DNA of 64,000 bases from Candidatus Sericytochromatia bacterium (GTDB lineage: Bacteria; Cyanobacteriota; Sericytochromatia; UBA7694): the NCBI GenBank assembly GCA_018780035.1, contig JADMKE010000001.1:62001-126000 (forward strand), read 5' to 3'. A program made the position numbers and the translations under genes. Under the pieces are notes generated by a model. It was given only the letters and a program-made list of their open reading frames with translations. It did not search any database and was not told the DNA's origin. Positions 24,721 to 32,906 of the stretch are shown piece by piece. How positions within the stretch are numbered: the first letter of the stretch is position 1; each line of letters opens with the position of its first letter.

Positions 24721-25515
24721 AGTGAGTAAATCCCCCAAGTGCACACGGCCCGACTCGGCCTGTGTCACTGCGTTCATCCCAAAGACAGGCTCGCCCCGCC
24801 AGCTCTGTTTTTGATTGAGTTCTTTGAGCAGCGTCGGATGCAGACTTTTGCCCGTGAGCGGATCCTGGGTGATGATCACACAGCGGGTGCAGGGTTTGAC
24901 GAGTTCAAACGTAAGCTCACCCAGCTGTACCTGCTGCCAGTCTTTTTCAGCCCAAGGCAATGCGCCGCTGAAGACCAAATTGGGGCGAAATGCGCGCATT
25001 TGCAAAGGCGGAGCTGAGGGCGCTGTGTTTGCTGCCAAATCTGCCAATGAGCTTTCGCTGCTGAACAAAAACGGATAGCCATCGGCAAAACTCACGGCAT
25101 GGCCAGGTGCAAAGGCCGGATTGGTGGCGCGCAAGGCCTGCGGGGGCTGATAGACCAATTGACAGGGCTGGCCCAAATGTTCAGAGAACCAGTGGTCGGC
25201 TTCGGCGCTCACCGCCCAAGCGGGGCTGACACTGTTCCAGACCTGCACAGGCAATTCTGACCCCGATTCCGGCCTCAGAGGCAGACGCAGTTGAGAGCCC
25301 TGGGCAGATTCCACTGTCAGGGTCTCTCCTGCCAATTTCACCCCCAATTGTGCCATTTGGGGCAACTCGCGTTGGCTCAGAAAACGGCCCTGGGCATTCA
25401 CCAGCATCATGCGGCGGTCGTGGAGTAGGCCGCGCCCGTCCAAATCCGATTGGGACAGGGATATGCCCTGCAAAGACTTGATGGGATAGATATATATGCC
25501 AGAGAGGGTAATCAT
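24709..25515 (-). CDS. MOSC domain protein (YcbX-like)
   Basis: 268 residues. The N-terminal MOSC_N beta-barrel (ITLSGIYIYPIKSLQGI, GRGLLHDRRMMLVN, RFLSQRELPQMA) is followed by a MOSC domain with RAFRPNLVFSG and the conserved KPCTRCVIITQDPLTG, in which a cysteine could carry sulfur. Relatives such as YcbX and mARC reduce N-hydroxylated compounds with a molybdenum cofactor or transfer sulfur. The start ATG 25515 overlaps the stop of the oxygenase gene (ATGA), so the pair is one operon. Confidence 0.9.
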   Translation of the reverse strand: MITLSGIYIYPIKSLQGISLSQSDLDGRGLLHDRRMMLVNAQGRFLSQRELPQMAQLGVKLAGETLTVESAQGSQLRLPLRPESGSELPVQVWNSVSPAWAVSAEADHWFSEHLGQPCQLVYQPPQALRATNPAFAPGHAVSFADGYPFLFSSESSLADLAANTAPSAPPLQMRAFRPNLVFSGALPWAEKDWQQVQLGELTFELVKPCTRCVIITQDPLTGKSLHPTLLKELNQKQSWRGEPVFGMNAVTQAESGRVHLGDLLTPNV

Positions 25516-26219
25516 TTAAGCTGATTGGCGTAGATTTCACTGGCTGGGCGAAAGAGCACCCAGGAGGTGAGAATATATTTGTCGTTGCTCTGGGGCACAT
25601 GGCCCTTGTGGGTATGGGTAAAGCCACAGGGGGCAAAAACCAATTGGCCCTTGGTCGGTTTGAGCATGAGCTGTTGGTGGTAAAATTCGGTCTCACCGCC
25701 TTCGCGCACGTCGTTGAGGTAATACATAAACAGCAGTACCCGGTGAAGGGCCAAGGCCTCAGCATCGTGCATCGAAGGGTAAATTTCAGCATGATAGGTG
25801 TGGTAACCACCCTGTTTGCGCTGGTATTTTTGCAAATTGATGGTGCCCATGCGGTAGACCTTGCGAATCAGAGCCTCGACCGTCGCGTCGTCGAGAATAG
25901 CGATCACTTCGGGGGTGATCGTGATGGTGCCGCCTTCGGGATGGGGCACACTTAAGCTGACGGAGGAGGTCAGGAAATACGGGTATTTGCGGGTGTATTG
26001 CACCAGATAGCGCCAAGTGCGATTGGCTATCCAGGTCTCTTCTTGCTGCCAATCTGGGTCGCGTGAGATATTGATATCCAGGCTGTCTTTGGCATTGGCA
26101 TTAAAACCGTGGCCCGTCACCCCTGGCTCTTTTTTGCGGCTGCGTTCAAACTTTTTCAGCAGTTCTTGGCACTCATCGGCATTGATCGCCTGATCGTAAC
26201 TCTGAATAAACTGCGTCAT
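25512..26219 (-). CDS. 2-oxoglutarate/Fe(II)-dependent oxygenase, prolyl-4-hydroxylase-like
   Basis: 235 residues from ATG 26219, preceded by GAGGTGG; the frame continues further upstream without homology. The double-stranded beta-helix core carries YHTYHAEIYPSMHD (first iron ligands, HxE or nearby HD), FMYYLNDVREGGETEFY, then KGQLVFAPCGFTHTHKGHVP with the second histidine, and KYILTSWVLF. Such enzymes hydroxylate proteins or small molecules in the cytoplasm. It lies between a glycosyltransferase and a MOSC protein on the same strand, with a gap of 37 bases to the former. Confidence 0.85.
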   Translation of the reverse strand: MTQFIQSYDQAINADECQELLKKFERSRKKEPGVTGHGFNANAKDSLDINISRDPDWQQEETWIANRTWRYLVQYTRKYPYFLTSSVSLSVPHPEGGTITITPEVIAILDDATVEALIRKVYRMGTINLQKYQRKQGGYHTYHAEIYPSMHDAEALALHRVLLFMYYLNDVREGGETEFYHQQLMLKPTKGQLVFAPCGFTHTHKGHVPQSNDKYILTSWVLFRPASEIYANQLK

Positions 26220-26256
26220 GGGCCACCTCTTCTTCTGAATCAGACTCGCTGGTATT

Positions 26257-27840
26257 TTAACACCTTGCCGCCACGTGCCGCCGCCAGATCGAGCGGTAAA
26301 ACGCTTCGGTCTCAGCAGAAAAACGGAGGGGGTCACAAATCGCAGAAGCCAACAGATCCTGGCGCAATTGCTGGCGGTAGGCCTGCAAGCGCAATTTGTC
26401 TTCCACAAGTTCAACGGCCAAAGCAAGATAGGCTTCGCGGCTCTGGGCCAATAATTCGGGGTGGCCCACGCTGTGTAATAGACTGTTGGCCGAACGGCTG
26501 CCACCGCTCAGGGCCACCACAGGCACCCCCATCCAGAGTGCCTCGCAGCAGGAGATGCCGGCCTGATAGGGAAAGGCGTCGAGAAAGACATCGACATGTT
26601 GGTAGAGTGAGACATGTTCGCGCTGAGAGCTGCGACCGGCGAAGAGCAGGCGTTGCGGTGCGACTCCCCATTGTTTGAACAGCAGTCGGTAATAACTTTG
26701 GAATTTGGGATTGTCCAGGCCTTTGTCTTTTAAAAGCAGTTTGGCTTCGGGCACCTGTTTGAGCAGCTCCGCCCAGAGCTGCAGGGTCTCCAGATTGAGT
26801 TTAAAGGCCTGATGCAGAGCGCCAAAACAGGGGTAAGCCGGCTGTTCCATGCGCTGGGGTGCCAAATCCTGGATATCCTCTTCGGGCTGCCAGTGAAAAA
26901 GGCTGCTGAGATAAAGCGGGGTTTCGGGGTAGGCCTCGGCCCGTTCGGAGGGCAAAAATGGCAGATCAGTCAAAACGTAATCCATGCGGCTGAGCCCACT
27001 GCTCCAACCGAAACCCAGGCCCGTGACTTGCAATGGTGCCGGTTTAAGCGCAAAGAGATCCAAACGATGGCCGTAGGTCGGCCCATTGAGATCGACCAAA
27101 ATATCTATTTGGTCGGCCCGAATCTGTTCCGCCGCTTGTTGCGCAGCCAAACCCGAAATGTCTCGCCAAGCCTGAGAACGCTCCCGAAACCAGTCGTTAA
27201 AAGGCCCCTGCCGCGGGATCGTGGCATAGGCAACGCGCTCAAACTGAGTGGCATTGCCATATTCAAACAGGGCACCAAACATATGGATCACCGAATGTCC
27301 ATAAAAATCGCCAGAGACATAGCCAATCCGCAGCGGGCGCTCGGGATCCTCGGGCCGCTGCTGGGCGGGCAAGGGGGCGGGCAAGGGGGGAGAAAGATGT
27401 TCCAATAAACGACCATAGGCCAAAAACGGCGCGAGTTGCTCAGCATAAGTCAAGCGGGCATCGAGTAAAAAACTCCAGAGATAGGTCTGATGGGCCAAAA
27501 AGAGCTGGGGTTCGAGGCTCAGGGCCCGTATTTGAAACTCACGGGCCCGGCGGGGATCGCCCCGTCGCTGGGCACAGAGACCCAATAAAAGCCAGAGATA
27601 GGCCTGAGCGGTATGGTCTTCCAGCACTTGAAAGAGCACCTGTTCCAAGGGCAGGATATGCCCCTGTTCAATCAGGGGCATCAGGTTCAAATAAGCCTGA
27701 CGTTGAAACCGGGGGGTCTCCAAACGCGGGAGCAGATCCAAGATCTGCAAAAGCAAAGTATCATAGGCGCGCAAATCCAATAATTTGCCCGCTTTGGCCT
27801 GAAACTGCTGCCAGAGTGTTTCATCTGTTTGCCTGCTCAC
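26257..27840 (-). CDS. TPR protein with O-GlcNAc-transferase-like (GT41) domain
   Basis: 527 residues from GTG 27840, chosen because GAGAGGAC lies upstream and the preceding open frame has no homology. The N-terminal 170 residues are helical TPR-like repeats (LWLLLGLCAQRRGDPRRARE). The rest matches the SPINDLY/OGT C-terminal catalytic region: RIGYVSGDFYGHSVIHMFGA, DILVDLNGPTYGHRLDLFAL, VTGLGFGWSSGLSRMDYVLTD, VDVFLDAFPYQAGISCCEAL and WMGVPVVALSGGSRSA. Bacterial relatives glycosylate proteins such as adhesins, flagellins or EF-P with sugar nucleotides. The acceptor here is unknown. The oxygenase and MOSC genes follow. Confidence 0.88.
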   Translation of the reverse strand: MSRQTDETLWQQFQAKAGKLLDLRAYDTLLLQILDLLPRLETPRFQRQAYLNLMPLIEQGHILPLEQVLFQVLEDHTAQAYLWLLLGLCAQRRGDPRRAREFQIRALSLEPQLFLAHQTYLWSFLLDARLTYAEQLAPFLAYGRLLEHLSPPLPAPLPAQQRPEDPERPLRIGYVSGDFYGHSVIHMFGALFEYGNATQFERVAYATIPRQGPFNDWFRERSQAWRDISGLAAQQAAEQIRADQIDILVDLNGPTYGHRLDLFALKPAPLQVTGLGFGWSSGLSRMDYVLTDLPFLPSERAEAYPETPLYLSSLFHWQPEEDIQDLAPQRMEQPAYPCFGALHQAFKLNLETLQLWAELLKQVPEAKLLLKDKGLDNPKFQSYYRLLFKQWGVAPQRLLFAGRSSQREHVSLYQHVDVFLDAFPYQAGISCCEALWMGVPVVALSGGSRSANSLLHSVGHPELLAQSREAYLALAVELVEDKLRLQAYRQQLRQDLLASAICDPLRFSAETEAFYRSIWRRHVAARC

Positions 27841-27968
27841 GCCAAGTCCTCTCTTTCTTTTGGATCTTCTGTCATTATGCCCAGGGAAAATGCTTTTGCC
27901 AAAGCAAGTGGGCCCGTTCTTTGTTATACTTTGCGCAAAGCAAAGCGCAAACAAGGACGGCCTTGACG

Positions 27969-29090
27969 ATGAAATGCCTCAACTGCCGCACAAACAGTCT
28001 CTACCGGGCCCGCTCGGGTGGGAAATGCCCCAATTGCAAAAAAGAATTTGTCTTTGAGCCCAAACGGGGAGACCTCTTCACAGATACGGCCTTCGAAGCT
28101 GCTTTGAACCGTGTTTCAGCCAAAAACAGCCTCTCGTATCATCCGCGTCAACTCTATTTTGAACTGGCCCGTCGCCGCTATACCGTTTTGAATAAAGCGA
28201 TCAGTCCCCGTGGGGCCGTCGTTGGCGGTGTTTTCGGAGGCATTTTTTTTGGTGTTATTTTCAGTATTTTTATGAGTATGCTGTTAAAAGGTTTTGCCTT
28301 TTGGCTGGCAGAAGGTCTTTACGTGAGCTTTGCTGTTTGGGGGCTGTTTAAGCTCAAAAGAGATACCGAATCCCCAGCCATTCGCCTGGATTGGCCCGTT
28401 TTTTTGAAACACCTCAGACGCTGGCAAACCATCCAAGAACCCCATATGCCTCTGCTTTTGCCAGAAAAGGCCGAGCAGCAGAAAAAAGTATCCAAACCCG
28501 TATCCGGCCAAGAGAAAAACGAAGATCTCTTCGACTATAACGTCGATCGCTTGATTCTCTGTGATAAACCCGAAATGGTGGATTTTTTACTCGCCAATCA
28601 ATTTCATTTGGAGCAAAAATGTGCCATTCTGGCCTTTAATGGCTATCCCCGTGCCCACTTCGAAGAAATCAAAATGATGTTGCAGCGCAATCCCAACCTG
28701 ATGGTCTATCTGATCCACAATGCCAGCACCAATGGCTGTCGCATTGCTGCCGAACTCAAACGTCCTGAGTGGTTCCCCCAGGCGCGGATCTTTGATCTGG
28801 GGCTGTATCCCCGCCAGGCGCAAAAATTCCTGGGGCTCTTTGAGCCTGCCAATGCACCAGCTTTGCCTATTCAGGGACTCTCTGCCGAAGAACAAACGTG
28901 GTTGGAAACGTGGAAACTCGATCTGATGGCCCTGCCCCCAGCTGCTTTGCTCAAACATTTGCGCAACCAGATCAGTCAACACCAGCAGGTGATTGCGGAC
29001 GCTTACGCCCGCAACGACGATGCGGATTTGGGTGTGGATGGCTTCTTGATTCTTGATTCGACCGAGGGTGGTGACGACGATTTTGGCTAA
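27969..29090 (+). CDS. Zinc-ribbon membrane protein of unknown function
   Basis: 373 residues from ATG 27969. It starts with a zinc ribbon (CLNCRTNSLYRARSGGKCPNC). Residues about 80-120 contain one or two membrane segments (GVFGGIFFGVIFSIFMSMLL, FWLAEGLYVSFAVWGLF). A soluble region with Rossmann-like pattern (NVDRLILCDKPEMVDFLLAN, CAILAFNGYP, NLMVYLIHNAST) follows and may be TOPRIM-like, but I am not sure. The C-terminus is acidic (ending GGDDDFG). The downstream asparagine-synthetase-like gene starts inside its last codons, so the two are coupled and may work together. Confidence 0.7.
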   Translation: MKCLNCRTNSLYRARSGGKCPNCKKEFVFEPKRGDLFTDTAFEAALNRVSAKNSLSYHPRQLYFELARRRYTVLNKAISPRGAVVGGVFGGIFFGVIFSIFMSMLLKGFAFWLAEGLYVSFAVWGLFKLKRDTESPAIRLDWPVFLKHLRRWQTIQEPHMPLLLPEKAEQQKKVSKPVSGQEKNEDLFDYNVDRLILCDKPEMVDFLLANQFHLEQKCAILAFNGYPRAHFEEIKMMLQRNPNLMVYLIHNASTNGCRIAAELKRPEWFPQARIFDLGLYPRQAQKFLGLFEPANAPALPIQGLSAEEQTWLETWKLDLMALPPAALLKHLRNQISQHQQVIADAYARNDDADLGVDGFLILDSTEGGDDDFG

Positions 29091-30804
29091 AACCGCTGCA
29101 GCCTTTGAGATCCAAACACAACGTCCCCCGGCCCGTGGCCCGCTGATTCTGCCTCAGGGCCGTGTGCGCAAGGTCGCCCCTTTGGTGGGTGGGATTGGGC
29201 TTTCGCTTGAACAGCAAAGACAGATCGATGCAGCTTGGTCAGGGCCAGTGCAAAAGCTCAGCCCCGAGCAGGCTTTGCTGGTCGAAAGCCATGCCGCCTA
29301 TTCAGGTCAAACTGCATTAAAAAGCCTTTCAGACTGGCATGAGGTCTTGCACACAGGCCAACTTGCAACACTCAATGGGGCTTTTGCCCTGGCTTGGCAA
29401 AGTGGGCCCGAAAATTTGTTGCTCTTGCGGGATCCGATGGGCGAGCGCACGCTCTTTTATGCGCCCTGTGGGCAAGGTCTGATCTTTGCCTCCAGCTTGG
29501 AATTGCTGATCCAAAGTGGTCTGATCCGACGGGAATTAAACCTGGAAGCGCTCACCCGCTATCTCAGCTATGCCTATTTGCCGGGCCACGAAACCCTGAT
29601 CCAGGGGGTGTATGAACTGCTGCCCGGTGAAAAACTCAGCTGGCAAGCGGGCCTGATTGAAACCAAAAATTATTGGGATCTGCCCCCTGCAGAAATGGAC
29701 CTCGACCCAGAAACCGCTCGGCAAGGTCTGCGCGAGGCGATTGAGATGGCTGTCGAAAAGCGTCTGCCAGCCCAAGAAGCTGTTTGTGCTTCTCTCTCGG
29801 GCGGGATTGATTCGAGCTTGGTCGTGGCGCTGCTGGCACGTTTGAGCCTCCGCCCTGTACACACCTGGTCGGTCTCGTTTGGCAAAGCCTACCGCAACGA
29901 ATTGCCTTTTAGTCAGGCTGTGGCCGAAGCCTACCAAACACGGCACCAGGTCTTGGAAGTGCATCCGCGTACGGTTTTGTACTTTTTGGACGAAACCCTG
30001 GCCCTGCTGGGCAATCCGATTGGCGATCCCCTGACCGTGCCCAATGCGCTGCTTTTTCGCGCGGCCAGTGAGGTGGGGCCCGTGCTGTTTAATGGCGAAG
30101 GCGGGGATCCGCTCTTTGGGGGCCCCAAAAACATTCCGATGCTGCTGGCTTTGCTCTATGCCAGCGAAGACGCTGATCCGGTTCATTCAACGGTACAGAC
30201 CTATTTACAGAGCTACCGCAAACTCTACAACGACCTGCCCCAATTGCTCAATGCAGCCACCCAAGCAGCCCTGCCTCCTGGTCAATTGGCTGCAGACCTT
30301 TTGCCCTGGTTTGAGGCGGGAGCAGGCAAAAGCCTGGTACAAACGCTGATGACCGTGAATACCCGCCTCAAAGGGGCCCACCATATTCTCTACAAGGTCA
30401 ATGCCTTAAGCCGGGGGCTGGGGATGTTGCCTGCCTCCCCGCTCTTTGACAGTGACGTCGCCCAATGGGCCTTTCGCGTGCCACCCCAACTCAAATTGAT
30501 GGGCAGCGAAGAAAAGTATATTCTCAAACAGGCCGTGAGTGATCTCCTGCCCGAACAGGTGCTCAAACGGCCCAAAAGTGGCATGCAGGTGCCTGTCGAA
30601 TTGTGGTTCCGGCCCGGTGGCCCGCTGCACCGCGAAGCCAAAAAACGGCTCAAAAACCTGGCCCGCTACCCCTGGTTCAATCCGGTTTATTTAAACCAAT
30701 TGATGGCCTGGGAGCTTGGGGGTTATTTGCCCCGTCACGGCCTTAAGGTTTGGATTTTACTCAGTTTGGAGGCCTGGCTGCGGCATTATTTGGGGCCGCC
30801 CTAA
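29071..30804 (+). CDS. Asparagine-synthetase-like enzyme without the glutaminase cysteine
   Basis: 577 residues from GTG 29071; TTG 29053 and TTG 29083 are alternatives, all overlapping the end of the previous gene. The N-terminal half has the glutamine-amidotransferase class II fold (LNGAFALAWQSG, LLRDPMGERTLFYAPC, LIFASSLELL) but no start Met-Cys: none of the possible N-termini has the nucleophile, so ammonia release from glutamine is not expected. The synthetase half has the PPi loop SLSGGIDSSLVVALLARL, FNGEGGDPLFGG and KYILKQAVSDLLPEQVLKRP. Enzymes of this kind include ammonia-dependent asparagine synthetases, lasso peptide cyclases and beta-lactam synthetases. No lasso precursor or leader peptidase is seen nearby. 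Substrate unknown. Confidence 0.85.
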   Translation: MTTILAKTAAAFEIQTQRPPARGPLILPQGRVRKVAPLVGGIGLSLEQQRQIDAAWSGPVQKLSPEQALLVESHAAYSGQTALKSLSDWHEVLHTGQLATLNGAFALAWQSGPENLLLLRDPMGERTLFYAPCGQGLIFASSLELLIQSGLIRRELNLEALTRYLSYAYLPGHETLIQGVYELLPGEKLSWQAGLIETKNYWDLPPAEMDLDPETARQGLREAIEMAVEKRLPAQEAVCASLSGGIDSSLVVALLARLSLRPVHTWSVSFGKAYRNELPFSQAVAEAYQTRHQVLEVHPRTVLYFLDETLALLGNPIGDPLTVPNALLFRAASEVGPVLFNGEGGDPLFGGPKNIPMLLALLYASEDADPVHSTVQTYLQSYRKLYNDLPQLLNAATQAALPPGQLAADLLPWFEAGAGKSLVQTLMTVNTRLKGAHHILYKVNALSRGLGMLPASPLFDSDVAQWAFRVPPQLKLMGSEEKYILKQAVSDLLPEQVLKRPKSGMQVPVELWFRPGGPLHREAKKRLKNLARYPWFNPVYLNQLMAWELGGYLPRHGLKVWILLSLEAWLRHYLGPP

Positions 30805-30844
30805 GTCCCCGTTTGCATCCTGAGCCCGTGGGGCTGAGCTTGGG

Positions 30845-30850
30845 GTATAA
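30845..30850 (+). promoter_or_regulatory. -10 box of the exonuclease gene
   Basis: A perfect TATAAT lies 39 bases upstream of the ATG at 30889. I see no matching -35 box at the right distance, so it is only half a promoter by sequence. Confidence 0.4.
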
Positions 30851-30888
30851 TGCCCACTAATAATGCAAACTTTTCAACGAGGCAGGCC

Positions 30889-31506
30889 ATGGGACAATTT
30901 TCACTTTTTGATACCGAAGAATTTGTCAAAGACGAGATCTTTATTTTCTTCGACACCGAAACCAACGGCCTGCCTTATAACTTCAATGCGCCTATCACCG
31001 AAGTCGACAATTGGCCACGCATGATCCAATTGGCCTGGATTCAGGCCGATGCCCAGCAAAATGAGATCTCCCGTGGCAATTACCTGATCTTTCCTGAAAA
31101 CTTCTATATCTACGAGAGTGTGCACGGCATTACCAACGACAAAGCCGTCAAAGAAGGCCACGATCTGCTCGAAGTGCTCAAGATCTTTGCCGAGGTGGTC
31201 AAAGGCTCAACCGTGTTGGTGGCCCACAATATTTCTTTCGACGACAAGATCCTGGGCGCGGAATTTATCCGCAAAGGCCTGCCCAACCCCATGAAAGAGC
31301 TCAACCGCCTCTGCACCATGGAAACCACCGTGGACTATGTCGCGATTAAGTCGGGCAACCGCAATAAATTTCCCAAACTGGAAGAGTTGCACACCAAGAT
31401 TTTTGGTCAGGGCTTTGAAGGCGCGCACGATGCCATGAATGACGTGGCTGCGTTGGCCCGCTGTTTTTGGGAGCTCAAGAAGAACAATATTGTCTCGCTC
31501 TATTAA
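30889..31506 (+). CDS. DEDDh 3'-5' exonuclease (DnaQ-like)
   Basis: 205 residues; GAGG six bases upstream supports ATG 30889. The three exonuclease motifs are present: FFDTETNGLP (Exo I, DxE), VLVAHNISFDDKIL (Exo II) and HDAMNDVAALARCFW (Exo III with the catalytic histidine). It has no polymerase or helicase domain, so it resembles stand-alone DnaQ/epsilon-type or DNA-repair exonucleases. Its last four bases overlap the end of the convergent kinase gene. Confidence 0.9.
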   Translation: MGQFSLFDTEEFVKDEIFIFFDTETNGLPYNFNAPITEVDNWPRMIQLAWIQADAQQNEISRGNYLIFPENFYIYESVHGITNDKAVKEGHDLLEVLKIFAEVVKGSTVLVAHNISFDDKILGAEFIRKGLPNPMKELNRLCTMETTVDYVAIKSGNRNKFPKLEELHTKIFGQGFEGAHDAMNDVAALARCFWELKKNNIVSLY

Positions 31507-32906
31507 ACGCTTTCGTTGTACCGGGTTTTCCACTGTTCATAGCGGGGATCTTGGCGCAAGCCCGGAGAGGCTGCTGCCAACTTGGCGTACTCTGATTCAC
31601 TTAAATGGGCTTCTAACCAAGCCAAGATAAGGCTGTGCAGCCAGATCAGTTCGTCGAGTGAGACATAGCTTCCCAGGCTGACGTAATTGAAGCCAAAAGA
31701 GAGCATGAGTTGGCCACAGGGGTTGACAGCATCGATATAGACCTCGTCCCAACGCAGTTTGGTCAATTCCTCTGGGCGGCCTGATAAGCGCAAGCGTTTG
31801 TAAAAGCCCCAGCTTTTATACGCGGCAATCGATTCGGGGCTCAATTCAAGCTGGTTGACACTGTTCATGCTCGCAAAAGGCATCCAGATCAGGGGCAAGC
31901 TAAAAAAAGCCACAACCATCCAGATCAACGGATTCGATAAGCTCCAAAAAATAAGCAAAATCATGAGCCCAAACCAGATCACAAAACCAATCAAAGCCTG
32001 TTCACTTTCCAAGACATGTGGCAGAGACACCTTCAGGTTGTCTTCTGTTTGCACGACCCGAATGTGGCTGGGAGTGGGGGCCAAGGCGAGTAAGGTCTGC
32101 CAGTGTACGGTCTCTGTGACTTGCGCTGTCTCTAATTCCGCCAAAGCCAGCGCAGCCTCTTTTGCCGATTGAAAGCGTTCCTGCGGCTGGGTTGAGACCA
32201 GCTTTTTCAACCAAGAGATCCAGGCGGGAGAGAGTTTTACATGGGCTTCGAAATCCAATTGCAATTGCTGATTGAGCAATTCTGAGGGTGCTTTGCCTGT
32301 GGCCAGATGGATCAAGGTTGCCCCCAAACTGTAGAGATCAGAAGTGGGCAAAGCTCTGCCTGCAAATTGTTCTGGAGCCATATAGCCATAGGTGCCGGTC
32401 ACGGTGGAGCCACCCCCAGGCTGTAACGTGGCCATCACACCGCCAAAATCCACCAGCGACAGACGCTGACCATCCCAGATTAAATTGCCGGGTTTGAGAT
32501 CGCGGTGGACAAGGGGTGGGTTCAGGCTGTGCAACGCCGAGAGGATTTCGAGGAGCTGAATGGCCCAGTTTTTGAGCAGATCTGGATCACAGCGCTGACC
32601 GGAATTCAGCCAAGTAGCCAAGCTCTGACCTGCGAGATATTGCATGACCAAATAGCGGGTTTGGGCTTGTTCAAAATGCCCCAGATAACGGGGAACGTTG
32701 GGAATTGAAAGGTTTTGCAAGGTTTGCACCTCCCGCTCAAACAACTCCCAATCTTTCCAAGCTTGCAAATGGGGCAGGGCCAGCTCTTTGATCACGACCT
32801 CTGTTTGTGTCTGCAGATCCCAGGCCAGCCAAGTTGTGGCGCGGTTCTGTCCCAAACGCTTCTGAAGCACATAACGCTTTTGCAGGGTCTCTTCAGGGGC
32901 TGCCAT
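31503..32906 (-). CDS. Serine/threonine protein kinase with two C-terminal membrane segments
   Basis: 467 residues. Hanks-type kinase domain at about 10-270: a degenerate ATP loop (LGQNRATTWLAWD), catalytic lysine in VVIKEL, VHRDLKPGNLIWDG, LVDFGGV in place of DFG-x-A, and GYMAPEQFAG. Residues about 310-355 hold two hydrophobic segments (FVIWFGLMILLIFW and WMVVAFFSLPLIW), then a domain similar to the end of the adjacent kinase (IDAVNPCGQLMLSFGFNYVS). It starts directly after the stop of the other kinase, so they form one operon and are diverged duplicates. The sensed signal and targets are unknown. Confidence 0.9.
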   Translation of the reverse strand: MAAPEETLQKRYVLQKRLGQNRATTWLAWDLQTQTEVVIKELALPHLQAWKDWELFEREVQTLQNLSIPNVPRYLGHFEQAQTRYLVMQYLAGQSLATWLNSGQRCDPDLLKNWAIQLLEILSALHSLNPPLVHRDLKPGNLIWDGQRLSLVDFGGVMATLQPGGGSTVTGTYGYMAPEQFAGRALPTSDLYSLGATLIHLATGKAPSELLNQQLQLDFEAHVKLSPAWISWLKKLVSTQPQERFQSAKEAALALAELETAQVTETVHWQTLLALAPTPSHIRVVQTEDNLKVSLPHVLESEQALIGFVIWFGLMILLIFWSLSNPLIWMVVAFFSLPLIWMPFASMNSVNQLELSPESIAAYKSWGFYKRLRLSGRPEELTKLRWDEVYIDAVNPCGQLMLSFGFNYVSLGSYVSLDELIWLHSLILAWLEAHLSESEYAKLAAASPGLRQDPRYEQWKTRYNESV

